Of a stretch of 64,000 bases of DNA, positions 24,084 through 33,685 are shown piece by piece. Source of the DNA: Vreelandella halophila (GTDB lineage Bacteria > Pseudomonadota > Gammaproteobacteria > Pseudomonadales > Oleiphilaceae); assembly GCF_019903425.1 (NCBI RefSeq), contig NZ_JACHUZ010000013.1:2424361-2488360 (forward strand), in the 5' to 3' direction. Position 1 is the stretch's first letter; each line of letters starts with the position of its first letter. Below the pieces are notes generated by a model that did no database searches, was not told where the DNA came from, and worked only from the letters and a program-made list of their open reading frames with translations. Position numbers and translations under genes: made by a program.

Positions 24084-25571
24084 TTAACACCCTTCAAACA
24101 GGTCCATGAACTCGTTGACCGGGGTGTTCTCGAGCGTCTTCTGGTCCTTGCAGAGGCTGAAGATCTGCTCTGAACGCTTCTGGGTGAAGCGGGTTGCCAG
24201 ATTGTTGCGGAATTTCTGCTCCAGCAGCGGAATGCCATCCTCACGGCGGCGGCGATGCCCGATCGGGTATTCCACGGCCACGTTGTCGGTGCTGGACCCG
24301 TCCTTGAAGAACACCTGGATCGCATTGGCGATGGAGCGCTTGTCCTCTTCCAGGTACTCCCGTGTGTAACGCTCGTCCTCCTGGACCTCCATCTTGCCCC
24401 GGATCTCGTCAACGATCGGGTTGTTGGCGTGGAAGTCGTCCTCGTAGTGCTCGGCCGTGAGGTTGCCGAAGATCAGCGGCACGGCGGTCATGTACTGCAG
24501 GCAGTGGTCACGGTCGGCGGCGTTGGCGAGGTTGCCTTCCTTGGAGATGATGCGGATCGCGGATTCGTGGGTGGTGATCACAATCTTATCGATCTCGTCC
24601 AGCCGGTCCTTCACCTGGGGATGCAGGGTGACGGCGGCCTCGGCCGCGGTCTGGGCGTGGAATTCGGCCGGGAAGGAGATCTTGAACAGGACGTTCTCCA
24701 TCACATAGCTGCCGAAGTCCTGGGGCAGCTTGAACCGGCGGTCTTCCTCCGGCTTCACCTGCTGATCCCGGTTGGTCTTGCTGAACAGCACGTCGTAGAA
24801 GCCCCACTGCGGCGCGCTCAGGGCGCCCGGGATGCCCATCTCGCCGCGCTTGGCGATGTCGGCGAGGCGCACGGCACGGGAGGTGGCGTCACCGGCGGCC
24901 CAGGACTTGCGGGAGCCGGCGTTGGGCGCGTGCCGGTAGGTCCGCAGGGACTGGCCATCCACCCAGGCGTGGGAGAGCGCCGCCATGATCTCCTCACGGT
25001 CACAGCCCATGAGCTTCGCGGTGACGGCGGTCGAAGCGACCTTCACGAGCACCACATGGTCCAGGCCGACACGGTTGAAGGAATTCTCAAGCGCCAGCAC
25101 ACCCTGGATCTCGTGGGCCATGATCATGCCTTCGATCACGTCACGCATGGTGAGCGGGTCCTTGCCCTCGGCGACGCGCTTCTGGGAGAGGTGGTCGGCA
25201 ATGGCGAGGATGCCCCCGAGGTTGTCGGAGGGGTGGCCCCACTCGGCGGCGAGCCAGGTGTCGTTGTAGTCGAGCCAGCGGATGATGCAGCCGATGTCCC
25301 AGGCGGCTTTTACGGGATCCAGACGAAAGGGGGTGCCGGGCACGCGCGCACCGTTGGGGACCTGGGTGCCTTCGACGAGCGGGCCGAGGTGCTTGGTGCA
25401 CTCGGGGAAGCGCAGGGCCAGCAGGCCGCAGCCGAGGGTGTCCATCAGGCAGTTGCGGGCGGTGTCCAGGGCTTCTTTGCTCTTGATGTTGTAATCGAGG
25501 ACGTAGTCGGCGATTTTCTGGATGATGTCGTCGTAGTCCGGGCGGACGTTGGATTCTACGTTGGCGCTCAT
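24084..25571 (-). CDS. prpD: 2-methylcitrate dehydratase PrpD
   Basis: This encodes about 495 residues of the MmgE/PrpD family, which dehydrates 2-methylcitrate in the propionate-degrading methylcitrate cycle. The start is set at the ATG at 25571, eight bases after AAAGGAA; the frame is open to 25736 only because the structured intergenic element happens to lack stops there. Family landmarks include [38 protein letters not shown] (with the D-x-W-HP substrate region) and [20 protein letters not shown]. The length agrees with the family (about 480-500). It is the last gene of prpB-prpC-prpD. No acnD or prpF is adjacent, so the cycle here is the PrpD type, and methylaconitate hydration must be done by an aconitase encoded elsewhere. 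Confidence 0.95.
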   Translation of the reverse strand: MSANVESNVRPDYDDIIQKIADYVLDYNIKSKEALDTARNCLMDTLGCGLLALRFPECTKHLGPLVEGTQVPNGARVPGTPFRLDPVKAAWDIGCIIRWLDYNDTWLAAEWGHPSDNLGGILAIADHLSQKRVAEGKDPLTMRDVIEGMIMAHEIQGVLALENSFNRVGLDHVVLVKVASTAVTAKLMGCDREEIMAALSHAWVDGQSLRTYRHAPNAGSRKSWAAGDATSRAVRLADIAKRGEMGIPGALSAPQWGFYDVLFSKTNRDQQVKPEEDRRFKLPQDFGSYVMENVLFKISFPAEFHAQTAAEAAVTLHPQVKDRLDEIDKIVITTHESAIRIISKEGNLANAADRDHCLQYMTAVPLIFGNLTAEHYEDDFHANNPIVDEIRGKMEVQEDERYTREYLEEDKRSIANAIQVFFKDGSSTDNVAVEYPIGHRRRREDGIPLLEQKFRNNLATRFTQKRSEQIFSLCKDQKTLENTPVNEFMDLFEGC

Positions 25572-25608
25572 ACTGATTCCTTTATGTTTCCTGTCTGGAT
25601 TGTTGAAT

Positions 25609-25817
25609 CTGATGCAGGAATCAGTCGAGAGGGACTGCTTCCCGGGAATCGCTATGAATCCATCCCTGGACGCTGCGCGGTCGCCCAGTACACTTCGCTT
25701 TCCTGCTTCGTGTACTGGTCCTGGGTTGCCTTCCATGGCAACCCGTCAGACCTTTCGGCCTGACCCCTGGCGACCGAGCTTCCCGGTAAGCAGTCCCTCA
25801 CGCCTGATTCTTCAGGC
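25609..25817 (-). other. nested multi-stem palindromic element in the prpC-prpD gap
   Basis: An outer stem pairs 25629-25648 with 25780-25799 (19 of 20 positions). Inside, 25678-25685 pairs with 25769-25776 (8 bp, perfect). Three inner hairpins are 25685-25693 with 25710-25718 (9 bp), 25723-25730 with 25737-25744 (8 bp), and 25745-25752 with 25757-25764 (7 of 8). The last has a GAAA loop on the minus strand, the strand transcribed with the prp genes. Flanking hairpins lie at 25802-25817 and 25609-25624. The element fills almost the whole 266-bp gap. It could be a cis-acting structured RNA controlling prpD, or a copy of a dispersed palindromic repeat family. No second copy was noticed in this window. 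Complementarity is directly visible; the function is unknown. Confidence 0.7.
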
Positions 25818-25837
25818 CGTGTCAGTACCGCCAGAAA

Positions 25838-26962
25838 TTACCGCTCGTCGATCGGCAACCAGTCCTGGTGTTCCGGGCCGGTGTAGTCGGCGCTCGGGCG
25901 GATGATGCGGTTGTTGGCGCGCTGTTCCTTCACGTGGGCCGTCCAGCCGGAGACGCGTGACATCAGGAAGATGGGCGTGAACAGCTTGGTCGGGATGTTC
26001 ATGAAGAAGTACGCGGAGGCGTGGAAGAAGTCGGCGTTCGGGAACAGCTTCTTCTCGCGCCACATCACCTCTTCGCAGCGCTCGGAGATATCGTAGAGGC
26101 TGGTGTCGCCATAGTCATCGGCCAGCGCCTTGGACCACTTCTTAATGATCGCGTTGCGCGGATCGGCGTCGCGGTAGACAGCATGGCCGAAGCCCATGAT
26201 CTTATCCTTGCGCTCCAGCATCCCGAGCAGTTTCTCCTCGGCGTCGTCTGGGTCGTTGAAGCCTTCGATCATTTCCATCGCGGCTTCGTTGGCGCCGCCG
26301 TGAAGCGGACCGCGCAGGCTGCCGATGGCGCCGGTGACGCAGGAGTGGATGTCCGAGAGCGTGGAGGCACAGACCCGGGCCGTGAAGGTAGACGCATTGA
26401 ACTCATGCTCGGCATAGAGGATGAGCGAGACGTTCATGACATCGGCATGCAGCTGGCTGGGCTTGCGGCCGTGCAGCATGTGCAGGAAGTGGGAGCCGAT
26501 GGTGTCGTCGTCCAGGTCGGTGTCGATGCGCACGCCGTCATGGGTATAGCGATACCAGTAGCAGATGACCGCTGGAAGGGCCGCAAGCATGCGGTCGATG
26601 TGGTCGTCCTGTTCGTCAAAGCTCTGCTCGGTTTCAAGGTTGCCGAGCATGGAACAGCCGGTGCGCATCACGTCCATGGGGTGGGCGTCCGCCGGAATCC
26701 GCTCCAGCACCTCTTTCAGGGCGTCCGGCAGGTGACGCTTGGCTGCCAGGCGCTTCCGGTAGGCTTCAAGTTCCCGCTGGTTCGGCAGATGGCCGTGGAT
26801 CAGCAGGTGGGCCACTTCCTCGAACTGGGCATTGTTGGCCAGGTCGGTTATGTCGTAGCCGCGGTACGTGAGGCCGGTACCGGTCTTGCCTACCGTACAG
26901 AGTGCCGTCTCGCCGGCAACCTGACCCCGCAGGCCGGCGCCGCCTTGTGGTTTATCGCTCAT
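25838..26962 (-). CDS. prpC: 2-methylcitrate synthase PrpC
   Basis: This encodes a 374-residue citrate synthase-family enzyme that condenses propionyl-CoA with oxaloacetate. Landmarks are GLTYRGYDITDLANNAQFEE, LHGGANEAAMEMI (active-site His), GFGHAVYRDADPRNAII (second His and Arg) and the C-terminal SRVSGWTAHVKEQRANNRII. The short length without an N-terminal extension is typical of methylcitrate rather than type I citrate synthases. The context (prpB before it, prpD after it) supports the propionate role. It is separated from prpB by 37 bases and from prpD by the long structured element, so expression of prpD may be set separately from prpC. Confidence 0.96.
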   Translation of the reverse strand: MSDKPQGGAGLRGQVAGETALCTVGKTGTGLTYRGYDITDLANNAQFEEVAHLLIHGHLPNQRELEAYRKRLAAKRHLPDALKEVLERIPADAHPMDVMRTGCSMLGNLETEQSFDEQDDHIDRMLAALPAVICYWYRYTHDGVRIDTDLDDDTIGSHFLHMLHGRKPSQLHADVMNVSLILYAEHEFNASTFTARVCASTLSDIHSCVTGAIGSLRGPLHGGANEAAMEMIEGFNDPDDAEEKLLGMLERKDKIMGFGHAVYRDADPRNAIIKKWSKALADDYGDTSLYDISERCEEVMWREKKLFPNADFFHASAYFFMNIPTKLFTPIFLMSRVSGWTAHVKEQRANNRIIRPSADYTGPEHQDWLPIDER

Positions 26963-26999
26963 GGTTCTTTCCTCTCACCTGTCATGCTTTTTGTTGCTG

Positions 27000-27881
27000 C
27001 TATTTCTTCTGCTCAAAGAGTTCGTCGAGCTTGGCCTCGAATTCGTGGTAGTCGAGGAAGTCATAGAGCTCGTCACGGGTCTGCATCTGGTCCACAACGG
27101 CCTTCTGGTCACCGTCGTTGAGAATGTGCTGGTACACGTTCAGCGCGGCCTTGTTCATTGCCCGGAAGGCACTGAGCGGGTACAGCACCATGCCGACGCC
27201 CACGTCCGCCAGTTCCTGGCGGTTGAACAGCGGCGTCTTGCCAAACTCGGTGATGTTGGCCAGCACGGGTACGTCCAGCGCCTCCACAAAGGCCCGGTAG
27301 TCCTCGAGGTCCGCCACCGCTTCCGCGAAGATGGCGTCCGCGCCCGCATCCACACAGGCCTGGGCACGCTCGATGGCGGAGTCGCGGCCTTCCTGGGCAA
27401 AGGCATCGGTGCGGGCGATGATGAAGAAATCCGGATCCTGGCGGGCGTCCGCGGCGGCCCTGATGCGGTCAACCATCTCCTCCTTTGAGACGATCTCCTT
27501 GTTCGGCCGGTGCCCGCAGCGTTTCTGGGCGACCTGGTCTTCCAGGTGCACGGCGGCAACGCCGGCGCGCTCCATTTCCCGGATGGTACGGGCGATGTTG
27601 AGCGCCCCACCCCAGCCCGTATCAATGTCCACCAGCAGCGGAATGTTCGAGGCGGACGTGATCCGGCGGGCATCCTCGACCACGTCGTTCATGGTGGTCA
27701 TGCCCAGGTCCGGCAGACCGAACGACGCGTTGGCCACACCGCCGCCGGAGAGGTAGATGGCCCTGTGGCCGCTCTTCTCGGCCATGATGGCGGTGTAGGC
27801 ATTGATGGTGCCAACAATCTGGAGTGGCTGGTCGGTCAGCGCATCGCGGAAGCGCTTGCCGGGGGAACGCGAATCTGTCAT
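27000..27881 (-). CDS. prpB: 2-methylisocitrate lyase PrpB
   Basis: This encodes a 293-residue isocitrate lyase-superfamily enzyme that splits 2-methylisocitrate to pyruvate and succinate. The TIM-barrel residues are easy to find: [18 protein letters not shown], the metal strand [15 protein letters not shown], the catalytic [10 protein letters not shown] (the family's K-R/K-C-G-H loop), and [13 protein letters not shown]. The length matches the usual 290-300. It is the first prp gene. Upstream, next to the murB stop codon, lies a minus-strand TTGACA that could be the -35 of a prp promoter, but the -10 is poor. No GntR- or PrpR-type regulator is adjacent, unlike in many relatives. Confidence 0.96.
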   Translation of the reverse strand: MTDSRSPGKRFRDALTDQPLQIVGTINAYTAIMAEKSGHRAIYLSGGGVANASFGLPDLGMTTMNDVVEDARRITSASNIPLLVDIDTGWGGALNIARTIREMERAGVAAVHLEDQVAQKRCGHRPNKEIVSKEEMVDRIRAAADARQDPDFFIIARTDAFAQEGRDSAIERAQACVDAGADAIFAEAVADLEDYRAFVEALDVPVLANITEFGKTPLFNRQELADVGVGMVLYPLSAFRAMNKAALNVYQHILNDGDQKAVVDQMQTRDELYDFLDYHEFEAKLDELFEQKK

Positions 27882-27959
27882 GAGAGCACCTGTCGTGTCG
27901 GATCTCTTTTAATGAGGCTGTCAGCACGGAATACTCGTGACTCAGTGCACAACTGTCAA

Positions 27960-28997
27960 TCACCCTTCGTTGCCGATCAGCCTCGGCTCAATTTCCAGCG
28001 TCACGCCAAAACGCGCCCGCACGTCCTCGCGGATGCGCCCGGCCAGCGCCAGCAGTTCCGCCCCGGTGCCATTGCCGTGATGGATCAGCACCAGGGCCTG
28101 TTTCGAGTGTACCCCGACGTGCGCTTCCCTGTGCCCTTTCCAGCCACACTGCTCGATCAGCCATCCGGCCGCCAGCTTGAGCCCACCCGGATCCGGATGG
28201 GCCACCAGCCCCGGAAACTGCTGCCTTAACGCTTCGCCAGTTGCCTGGTCCACCACCGGGTTCTTGAAGAAGCTGCCGGCATTGGGCAGCACGGCGGGGT
28301 CGGGCAGCTTCGCCAGACGGATGCGGCTGACCGTGTCGGCAATCGCCTCCGGCGTCAGCTCCTGCTGTAGGTCCGCATGGTCCGCGACTTCCCGCGCGAG
28401 CTCGCCGTAATCCAGCCGGAAAGGCGCCGAGCGCGACAGGCGGACCCGAACGCGCACGATGATGAAACGTTCTGGATCGCGCTTGAACAGGCTGTCCCGG
28501 TAGCCGAAGTTGCACTCCTCCGGCCCCAAGGTCCGGAATCGCGCTTGCTGCCTGTCCCAGGCATCCAGGCTTTCGAACACATCGCTCAGGTCCCGGCCAT
28601 AGGCCCCGATGTTCTGGATGGGCGCGGCACCGACAGTGCCCGGGATCAGGGCCAGATTCTCAAGCCCGCGGTAGCCGATGGAGGCCGCGTAACGGACGAC
28701 CGTATCCCAGTTCTCGCCCGCCCCAAGGGTCAGTATGGCTTGGTCTTCGTCAAGAACCTGCCAGTGGCACTCGCGGATGGCAATGCCCAGCACCACCCCA
28801 TGGATATCCGAGCACAGCACCACGTTACTGCCGCCACCCAGGACCTGTACCGGCAGCTGTTGGGAGTCTGCCCATTCCAGAAGCTCTGGAAGCAAATCCG
28901 GGTCAGTGATACGGGCGAACCATCGCGCCTGGCCAGGCAGTCGCAGCGTGTTATGCGACTGCAGGTCCACCCCCTGCTCAAGAACCCCCTGGTTCAT
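27960..28997 (-). CDS. murB: UDP-N-acetylenolpyruvoylglucosamine reductase MurB
   Basis: This 345-residue flavoenzyme makes UDP-N-acetylmuramate, the second step committed to peptidoglycan synthesis. The N-terminal SHNTLRLPGQARWFARI and VLGGGSNVVLCSDI form the FAD site. ENLALIPGTVGAAPIQNIGA is the substrate loop, NAGSFFKNPVVD contains the catalytic Ser, and the C-terminal HREAHVGVHSKQALVLIH holds the catalytic Glu. The length is that of type I (E. coli-like) MurB. Its ATG overlaps the phosphatase stop by four bases, and it ends the lpxK-kdsB-murB envelope series. The prp genes start 78 bases later, so read-through is possible but a separate promoter is more likely. Confidence 0.96.
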   Translation of the reverse strand: MNQGVLEQGVDLQSHNTLRLPGQARWFARITDPDLLPELLEWADSQQLPVQVLGGGSNVVLCSDIHGVVLGIAIRECHWQVLDEDQAILTLGAGENWDTVVRYAASIGYRGLENLALIPGTVGAAPIQNIGAYGRDLSDVFESLDAWDRQQARFRTLGPEECNFGYRDSLFKRDPERFIIVRVRVRLSRSAPFRLDYGELAREVADHADLQQELTPEAIADTVSRIRLAKLPDPAVLPNAGSFFKNPVVDQATGEALRQQFPGLVAHPDPGGLKLAAGWLIEQCGWKGHREAHVGVHSKQALVLIHHGNGTGAELLALAGRIREDVRARFGVTLEIEPRLIGNEG

Positions 28998-29479
28998 AGC
29001 CCATGCCGCGAGCGCAACTCGGCAAGCAGGCCCTCGCCGGCGTCCGTGATCAGGTCCAGCACCCGCGTAAACCCGGATTCCCCGCCATAGTACGGATCGG
29101 GGACCTCATCGGTATCCGCGTGACGGGCGTAGCTGAGAAACAGCTCCACCATGGCATCGGCGTTGGGCGGTGCCATGGAGCGCAGGTCACCATGGTTGGC
29201 GCGGTCCATCGCCAGGATGTGGTCAAAGGTGTAGAAATCTTCCAGCGAGACCTGGCGTGCCCGCTGGTCGGTAAGATCAAGGCCGCGCTGGCGGGCGGCA
29301 TCCGTGGCCCGGGGGTCCGGGGATTTGCCCACGTGCCAGTGGCCCGTGCCCGCGGAATCGATCCGGATATGGTCCTGCAGCCCCGCATCCTGGATCTGCT
29401 TTGCGAACACGCCCTGCGCCGTGGGTGAGCGGCAGATGTTGCCGAGGCACACAAACAGAATGGAAACCGGTTGTGTCAT
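28994..29479 (-). CDS. low-molecular-weight protein tyrosine phosphatase
   Basis: This encodes a 161-residue LMW-PTP. The active-site loop VCLGNICRSPTAQGVF (Cys-x5-Arg-Ser) begins at about residue 10, and the acid loop VPDPYYGGESGF near residue 120 has the catalytic Asp-Pro. It removes phosphate from protein tyrosines in the cytoplasm. In many gammaproteobacteria this gene sits between kdsB and murB as here, so its location does not point to the EPS locus, although EPS-linked phosphatases (Wzb) belong to the same family. It begins six bases after kdsB and overlaps murB by four bases. Confidence 0.93.
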   Translation of the reverse strand: MTQPVSILFVCLGNICRSPTAQGVFAKQIQDAGLQDHIRIDSAGTGHWHVGKSPDPRATDAARQRGLDLTDQRARQVSLEDFYTFDHILAMDRANHGDLRSMAPPNADAMVELFLSYARHADTDEVPDPYYGGESGFTRVLDLITDAGEGLLAELRSRHGL

Positions 29480-29485
29480 AGTGCG

Positions 29486-30268
29486 TCACTCCTGATGGGG
29501 TGATGGGCCGGCCAGGCGCGCACGGACCCGTTCCAGGTCCGCTTCCGTATCCACGCCTGCCGGCGGGGTCTGTTCGGCGATGCCCACCTGGATGCGCGCG
29601 CCGTGCCAGAGTGCGCGCAGCTGCTCCAGGGACTCCGCGCGTTCCAGCGGCGCCGGCTGCCAGCCCACGAACTGGTGCAACAGGCTGACCCGGTAGGCAT
29701 AGAGTCCAACGTGACGGTACCAGCCGGCTGTCTCCGGGACCTGTTCCGGCCGGTGCTGGGCCTCAAAGGTATCCCGGTCCCAGGGAATGGGCGCGCGGGA
29801 GAAATAGAGTGCCCGCCCTACCTCATCCATCACCACCTTCACGGCGTTGGGATTGAAGAGTTCTTCCGGGTCCCTGATGGGCTCACAGAGAGTGGCGATG
29901 GCGGCATCCGGCGCGCCCTCGAGCAGACCGGCCACCTGGTTGATCAGCCCGGCGGGCAGCAGCGGCTCATCCCCCTGGACATTAACGATGATGGCGTCGT
30001 CCTCAAGCTCCAGTGTGGTGGCCACCTCCTGCAGCCGATCCGTCCCCGAGGGATGATCATCCCGGGTCATGACGGCCTCGCCACCAAAGCCCCGCACCGC
30101 CTCACCAATGCGCGGCGAGTCCGTGGCGATGATGACCCTGCCCGCCTCGCTTTCAGCAGCCCGGTCCCAGACGTGCTGGATCATGGGACGACCACCGATG
30201 GCCGCCAGGGGCTTGCCCGGCAGGCGGCTTGAGGCGTAACGCGCGGGGATGACAACAGTGAAGGCCAT
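29486..30268 (-). CDS. kdsB: 3-deoxy-manno-octulosonate cytidylyltransferase KdsB
   Basis: This encodes a 260-residue enzyme that activates Kdo as CMP-Kdo for the inner core of lipopolysaccharide. The start [20 protein letters not shown] is the nucleotide-binding signature. [20 protein letters not shown] contains the metal-binding Asp, and [20 protein letters not shown] and the [10 protein letters not shown] strand follow. The size agrees with the family (about 250). It lies between the Trm112-like gene (11 bases upstream) and the phosphatase, in the same operon as lpxK and msbA, so lipid A and core synthesis are expressed together. Confidence 0.96.
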   Translation of the reverse strand: MAFTVVIPARYASSRLPGKPLAAIGGRPMIQHVWDRAAESEAGRVIIATDSPRIGEAVRGFGGEAVMTRDDHPSGTDRLQEVATTLELEDDAIIVNVQGDEPLLPAGLINQVAGLLEGAPDAAIATLCEPIRDPEELFNPNAVKVVMDEVGRALYFSRAPIPWDRDTFEAQHRPEQVPETAGWYRHVGLYAYRVSLLHQFVGWQPAPLERAESLEQLRALWHGARIQVGIAEQTPPAGVDTEADLERVRARLAGPSPHQE

Positions 30269-30279
30269 GGGGGATCCGT

Positions 30280-30471
30280 TCAGCGTACCGGCGTAAGCCG
30301 TTCGTCAGTGGTCAGGGTGCGGGCTTCCTCGGGCAGCATTACGGGGATGCCCTCACGGATGGGGAACGCCATGGCATCATTGCGGCAGATTAGTTCCTGT
30401 GCCTCGGCGTCGTAGATGAGCTTGCCATGGCACACGGGGCAGGCAAGCAGTGCGATCTGGCGTTTATCCAT
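30280..30471 (-). CDS. ycaR: Trm112-family small zinc-binding protein (YcaR-like)
   Basis: This encodes 63 residues starting [20 protein letters not shown]. The ATG at 30471 is preferred over the longer frame to 30498 because AAGGA lies eight bases upstream. One CPVC pair is present and a second Cys (ELICRND) follows; the family fold usually binds one zinc. The protein sits between lpxK and kdsB in many gammaproteobacteria. Its job is not well defined: relatives of Trm112 act as partners of methyltransferases. It overlaps the lpxK end by eight bases. Confidence 0.9.
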   Translation of the reverse strand: MDKRQIALLACPVCHGKLIYDAEAQELICRNDAMAFPIREGIPVMLPEEARTLTTDERLTPVR

Positions 30472-31489
30472 GGGTTCTGTCCTTCCCCGGCTGTTCAAGC
30501 TGTTGGTCCAGTTCCGCTACCAGTGCCCCGTCCGGTCTGGAGATCACGTCCAGGACCCAGACATCGTCACCGGCGATTGCGCGGCATTTTACGCCATCCT
30601 TGGCGGTCATCACGACCGGTCCGTGTGGAAACTCCAGATCATCCGCGTGGAAACGATGGTGATCATCGAACGGATGGGGAATAACCCGGGCACCGAGGTC
30701 GTTCAGCGTATCAAAGAAACGCGCGGGGTTCCCTATCCCGGCGACACCGTTGACCACGCGCCCGCTGAGCCACTCCAGGCCCTGGATCTCACCGCTGTTG
30801 AGGTTGCGCAGGACTGTTGGCACCAGCGTTACCCCGTGGCATTGCCTGCCCCCCGGCAACCCGGCCCGGAAGACAGCGTGTTCCGGCTGGCCCGTGATGA
30901 GGCAGAAATCGACGGAGCGGACGCGTTCCAGCGGCTCGCGCAGCGGGCCCACCGGCATAAGGGCCCCGTTGCCGACGCCCCGGGCGCCATCGAAAATGCA
31001 GAATTCCAGGGTCTTTGCCAGTGCGTAGTGCTGCAAGCCGTCATCGCAGACCAGTACATCTCCGAGTTTCTCGCGTTCCACATAGGCGGCGGAGCGGGCG
31101 CGTTGGGGATCCACCAGAACCGGTACACCGGTCTGCTGCGCCAGCATGACCGGCTCATCACCGCAGGCCGCCGGATCCGAGTCCGGCCCGACCAGGCATG
31201 GGTAATGCTCCGGCTTTGCGCCGTACCCCCGGCTCAGAATGACCGGGCGCCACCCCTTTGCCTGCAGATGGCTTACCAGCCAGGCGGTAAAGGGGGACTT
31301 GCCGGTACCGCCGACGGTAATGTTGCCAACAACCAGCACCGGCAACGGGGAATAATGGACGGGCCGCCGACCATTCCGGTAGGCCCTGCGGCGCCGGTTC
31401 ACCAGCCAGCCGTACAGCCACGCCAGCGGCGCAAGCCATGCCAGGGGGCGGCTGTCCGTATACCAGAGGCGTTCCAGCGTATCCCCCAT
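30464..31489 (-). CDS. lpxK: tetraacyldisaccharide 4'-kinase LpxK
   Basis: This encodes a 341-residue inner-membrane-bound kinase that phosphorylates the 4' position of the lipid A disaccharide. An N-terminal amphipathic segment ([19 protein letters not shown]) fits membrane contact. The Walker A is [18 protein letters not shown] at about residues 54-71, and the catalytic Asp region is [26 protein letters not shown] and [11 protein letters not shown] near the C-terminus are also typical. It follows msbA by 17 bases and overlaps the Trm112-like gene, the standard msbA-lpxK arrangement. Confidence 0.96.
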   Translation of the reverse strand: MGDTLERLWYTDSRPLAWLAPLAWLYGWLVNRRRRAYRNGRRPVHYSPLPVLVVGNITVGGTGKSPFTAWLVSHLQAKGWRPVILSRGYGAKPEHYPCLVGPDSDPAACGDEPVMLAQQTGVPVLVDPQRARSAAYVEREKLGDVLVCDDGLQHYALAKTLEFCIFDGARGVGNGALMPVGPLREPLERVRSVDFCLITGQPEHAVFRAGLPGGRQCHGVTLVPTVLRNLNSGEIQGLEWLSGRVVNGVAGIGNPARFFDTLNDLGARVIPHPFDDHHRFHADDLEFPHGPVVMTAKDGVKCRAIAGDDVWVLDVISRPDGALVAELDQQLEQPGKDRTHG

Positions 31490-31506
31490 CGTTCCGGCCC
31501 CGTTGG

Positions 31507-33267
31507 TCAGGCGTCGTCCGAGAACTGGAGCCGGTGCAGCGCCGCGTAGGCCCCGTCATGCTCGATCAGCTCACGGTGGCTGCCGATCTCCACCAGGCGC
31601 CCGCCGTCCATCACCGCGATGCGATCCGCGGATTCAATGGTCGACAGGCGGTGGGCGATCACCAGGGTGGTCCGCCCGGCCATGACCTCTTCCAGGGCCT
31701 CCTGGATATGGCGCTCGGACTCGGTATCCAGTGCGGAGGTGGCCTCATCCAGGATCAGGATGGGCGCATCCTTGATCAGGGCGCGGGCGATCGCCAGGCG
31801 CTGGCGCTGGCCGCCGGACAGCAGCACGCCGTTGTCCCCGACCATGGTGTCAAAGCCCTGGGGCAGCTCCTCGATGAACGACAGCGCATGGGCCTTGCGC
31901 GCCGCCTCCCGCACAACCTCGCGGCTGGCGCCACTCATCTCGCCATAGGCGATGTTGTTGGCCACGGTATCGTTGAACAGGACCACACTCTGGGTCACCA
32001 GCGCGATCTGGCGCCGCAGCGCTTCCAGGGTGAAGTCCCGTACGGACACGTCGTCGATCCGGATATCCCCGTCCGTCAGCTCATAGAAGCGCGGGATCAA
32101 ACTCACCAGGGTCGACTTGCCACTGCCGGAACGACCCACCAGCGCCAGGGTCTCCCCGGCCGCCACGTTCAGGTTGATCCCCTTGAGCACGTACTCATAC
32201 TGCTCCTGGTAATGGAACCACAGGTCCTGGAAATCGATCCGGCCATCCACACGACCCGGATCGCGGGTCCCGGTGTCCTCCTCCTCGGGGTAGTCGATGC
32301 TCTCGAAGATGCTCTGGGAGGCTGCGATCCCCTTCTGGATCTTGGCATGGACCGAGGTCAGCTGACGCACGGGCTTGGCCATGGTGGAGGCGGCGGTGAT
32401 AAAGGCCACAAACTGCCCAGTGGTCATGGCATCCCGGAATTCCGGAGACAGCGCCACCCAGATCAGGAAACCGATTGCCAGCGAGACCAGGACCTGGACA
32501 ACCGGGGTGCTGATGGCCTGGGTCTTGGCCATTTTCAGGCTCTGGCGCAGGTTGTCCCAGCTGACCTTGCGGAAGCGCCCGGATTCACGCTGTGCGCCAC
32601 CAAAGGTGCGCACCACCCGGTAGCCGGTGATGGCCTCCGAGGACACATGGGTCACATCCCCCATGGAGTATTGGATGCGCCGGCTGATGCGCCGGAAGCG
32701 GCGGCTCACATAGCTGATGATCCAGCCGATGATCGGCCCTACCGCCAGGAACAGGAGAGTCAGTTTCCAGTTGGTGTAGAACATGAACCCGAGCAGGCCG
32801 ACCACGGTCAGCCCCTCGCGCAGGATGATGGTCACGGCCTCTGTGGCGGCGTCGGTCACCTGCTCGATGTTGAAGGTGATCTTGGAGACCAGGTGCCCGG
32901 AGGATGTCTGGTCATAGAACCTTGAGGGCACCCGCATGAGATGGTCGAACACCTGCACGCGCATGACGTTGACGATGTTCCGCCCGACATAGTTCATGTA
33001 GTACTTGCTCAGGAAGAAACCGACACCGCGGATCGTGAACACACCGATGATCAGCAGCGGCAGGAAGCGCCGGTTCTCGGGCGTGGGATTCTGCAGCGCC
33101 TCGATCACGAACTCCATGGACCAGGCCATGGCCGTGGAGGCCCCGGCGTACACGGCGTTGCCCAGGGTTGCGACGGCAAACGCCACCCAGAACGGAATGG
33201 CGTAGCGCAGGAGTCGTTTATAGACCTGCCAGTTGGTCAGGTCTGCGATATCGGAATCATTCGCCAT
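31507..33267 (-). CDS. msbA: lipid A export ABC transporter MsbA
   Basis: This 586-residue protein fuses a six-helix transmembrane domain to an ABC ATPase. It flips core-lipid A across the inner membrane. Membrane segments begin with YAIPFWVAFAVATLGNAVYA. The ATPase has Walker A LVGRSGSGKSTLVSLI, signature LLSGGQRQRLAIARAL, Walker B PILILDEATSALD and the switch His in LVIAHRLSTIE. The gene overlaps exbD by 11 bases and precedes lpxK, its pathway partner. The length matches the E. coli protein closely. Confidence 0.95.
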   Translation of the reverse strand: MANDSDIADLTNWQVYKRLLRYAIPFWVAFAVATLGNAVYAGASTAMAWSMEFVIEALQNPTPENRRFLPLLIIGVFTIRGVGFFLSKYYMNYVGRNIVNVMRVQVFDHLMRVPSRFYDQTSSGHLVSKITFNIEQVTDAATEAVTIILREGLTVVGLLGFMFYTNWKLTLLFLAVGPIIGWIISYVSRRFRRISRRIQYSMGDVTHVSSEAITGYRVVRTFGGAQRESGRFRKVSWDNLRQSLKMAKTQAISTPVVQVLVSLAIGFLIWVALSPEFRDAMTTGQFVAFITAASTMAKPVRQLTSVHAKIQKGIAASQSIFESIDYPEEEDTGTRDPGRVDGRIDFQDLWFHYQEQYEYVLKGINLNVAAGETLALVGRSGSGKSTLVSLIPRFYELTDGDIRIDDVSVRDFTLEALRRQIALVTQSVVLFNDTVANNIAYGEMSGASREVVREAARKAHALSFIEELPQGFDTMVGDNGVLLSGGQRQRLAIARALIKDAPILILDEATSALDTESERHIQEALEEVMAGRTTLVIAHRLSTIESADRIAVMDGGRLVEIGSHRELIEHDGAYAALHRLQFSDDA

Positions 33268-33685
33268 TGGCGTCGGGGCTGTTCTGGGTGCTGATGCTCA
33301 GGCCGGTGAACCCGAGACTGCCGGCCACGTCCATTGCGCGTACCACCAGCTCGTGGCGGGCGTCGGCGTCGGCGGTGATGATGAACGGAAGATCGGTATT
33401 ACCGTCGGCCACGCTCTGTATGCGCTCGTTGAGCGCCGCGCGCTCAACACCCTCAAGGCGTTCGCCGTTGATGGAGTAGACGCCGTCAGCACTGATCTCC
33501 ACCTCGATCAGTTCGGTCTCCTGCTCAGCCTTGGTTCCCTCGGCCTCGGGCAGGTCGATCTGGAGCTCGGTCTCGCGCGTGAAGGTGGTCGAGACCATGA
33601 AGAAGATCAGCAGCAGGAACACCACGTCGATCAGTGGCGTGAGGTTGACCGAAACCTCCTGTTGCGACTGGCGCCGGAACTTCAC
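33257..33685 (-). CDS. exbD: ExbD/TolR-family biopolymer transport protein
   Basis: This encodes a 142-residue protein with one N-terminal membrane helix, LTPLIDVVFLLLIFFM (about residues 16-31), which contains the conserved Asp that carries protons. The periplasmic part (RETELQIDLPEAEGTKAEQE and on) matches ExbD. With ExbB it converts the proton gradient into movement for TonB-type or similar partners. No tonB gene is adjacent; this exbB-exbD pair next to msbA and lpxK is common in marine gammaproteobacteria, and its partner is not certain. It overlaps exbB by four bases and msbA by eleven. Confidence 0.92.
   Translation of the reverse strand: MKFRRQSQQEVSVNLTPLIDVVFLLLIFFMVSTTFTRETELQIDLPEAEGTKAEQETELIEVEISADGVYSINGERLEGVERAALNERIQSVADGNTDLPFIITADADARHELVVRAMDVAGSLGFTGLSISTQNSPDANGE

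Noticed and set aside
25572-25736. 55-codon N-terminal extension of prpD
   Set aside because: It runs through the palindromic element; the ATG at 25571 has a good SD and gives the normal family start.
24255-25763. 502-codon plus-strand frame opposite prpD
   Set aside because: prpD has unmistakable family motifs; the antisense frame is Gly-, Val- and His-rich shadow sequence.
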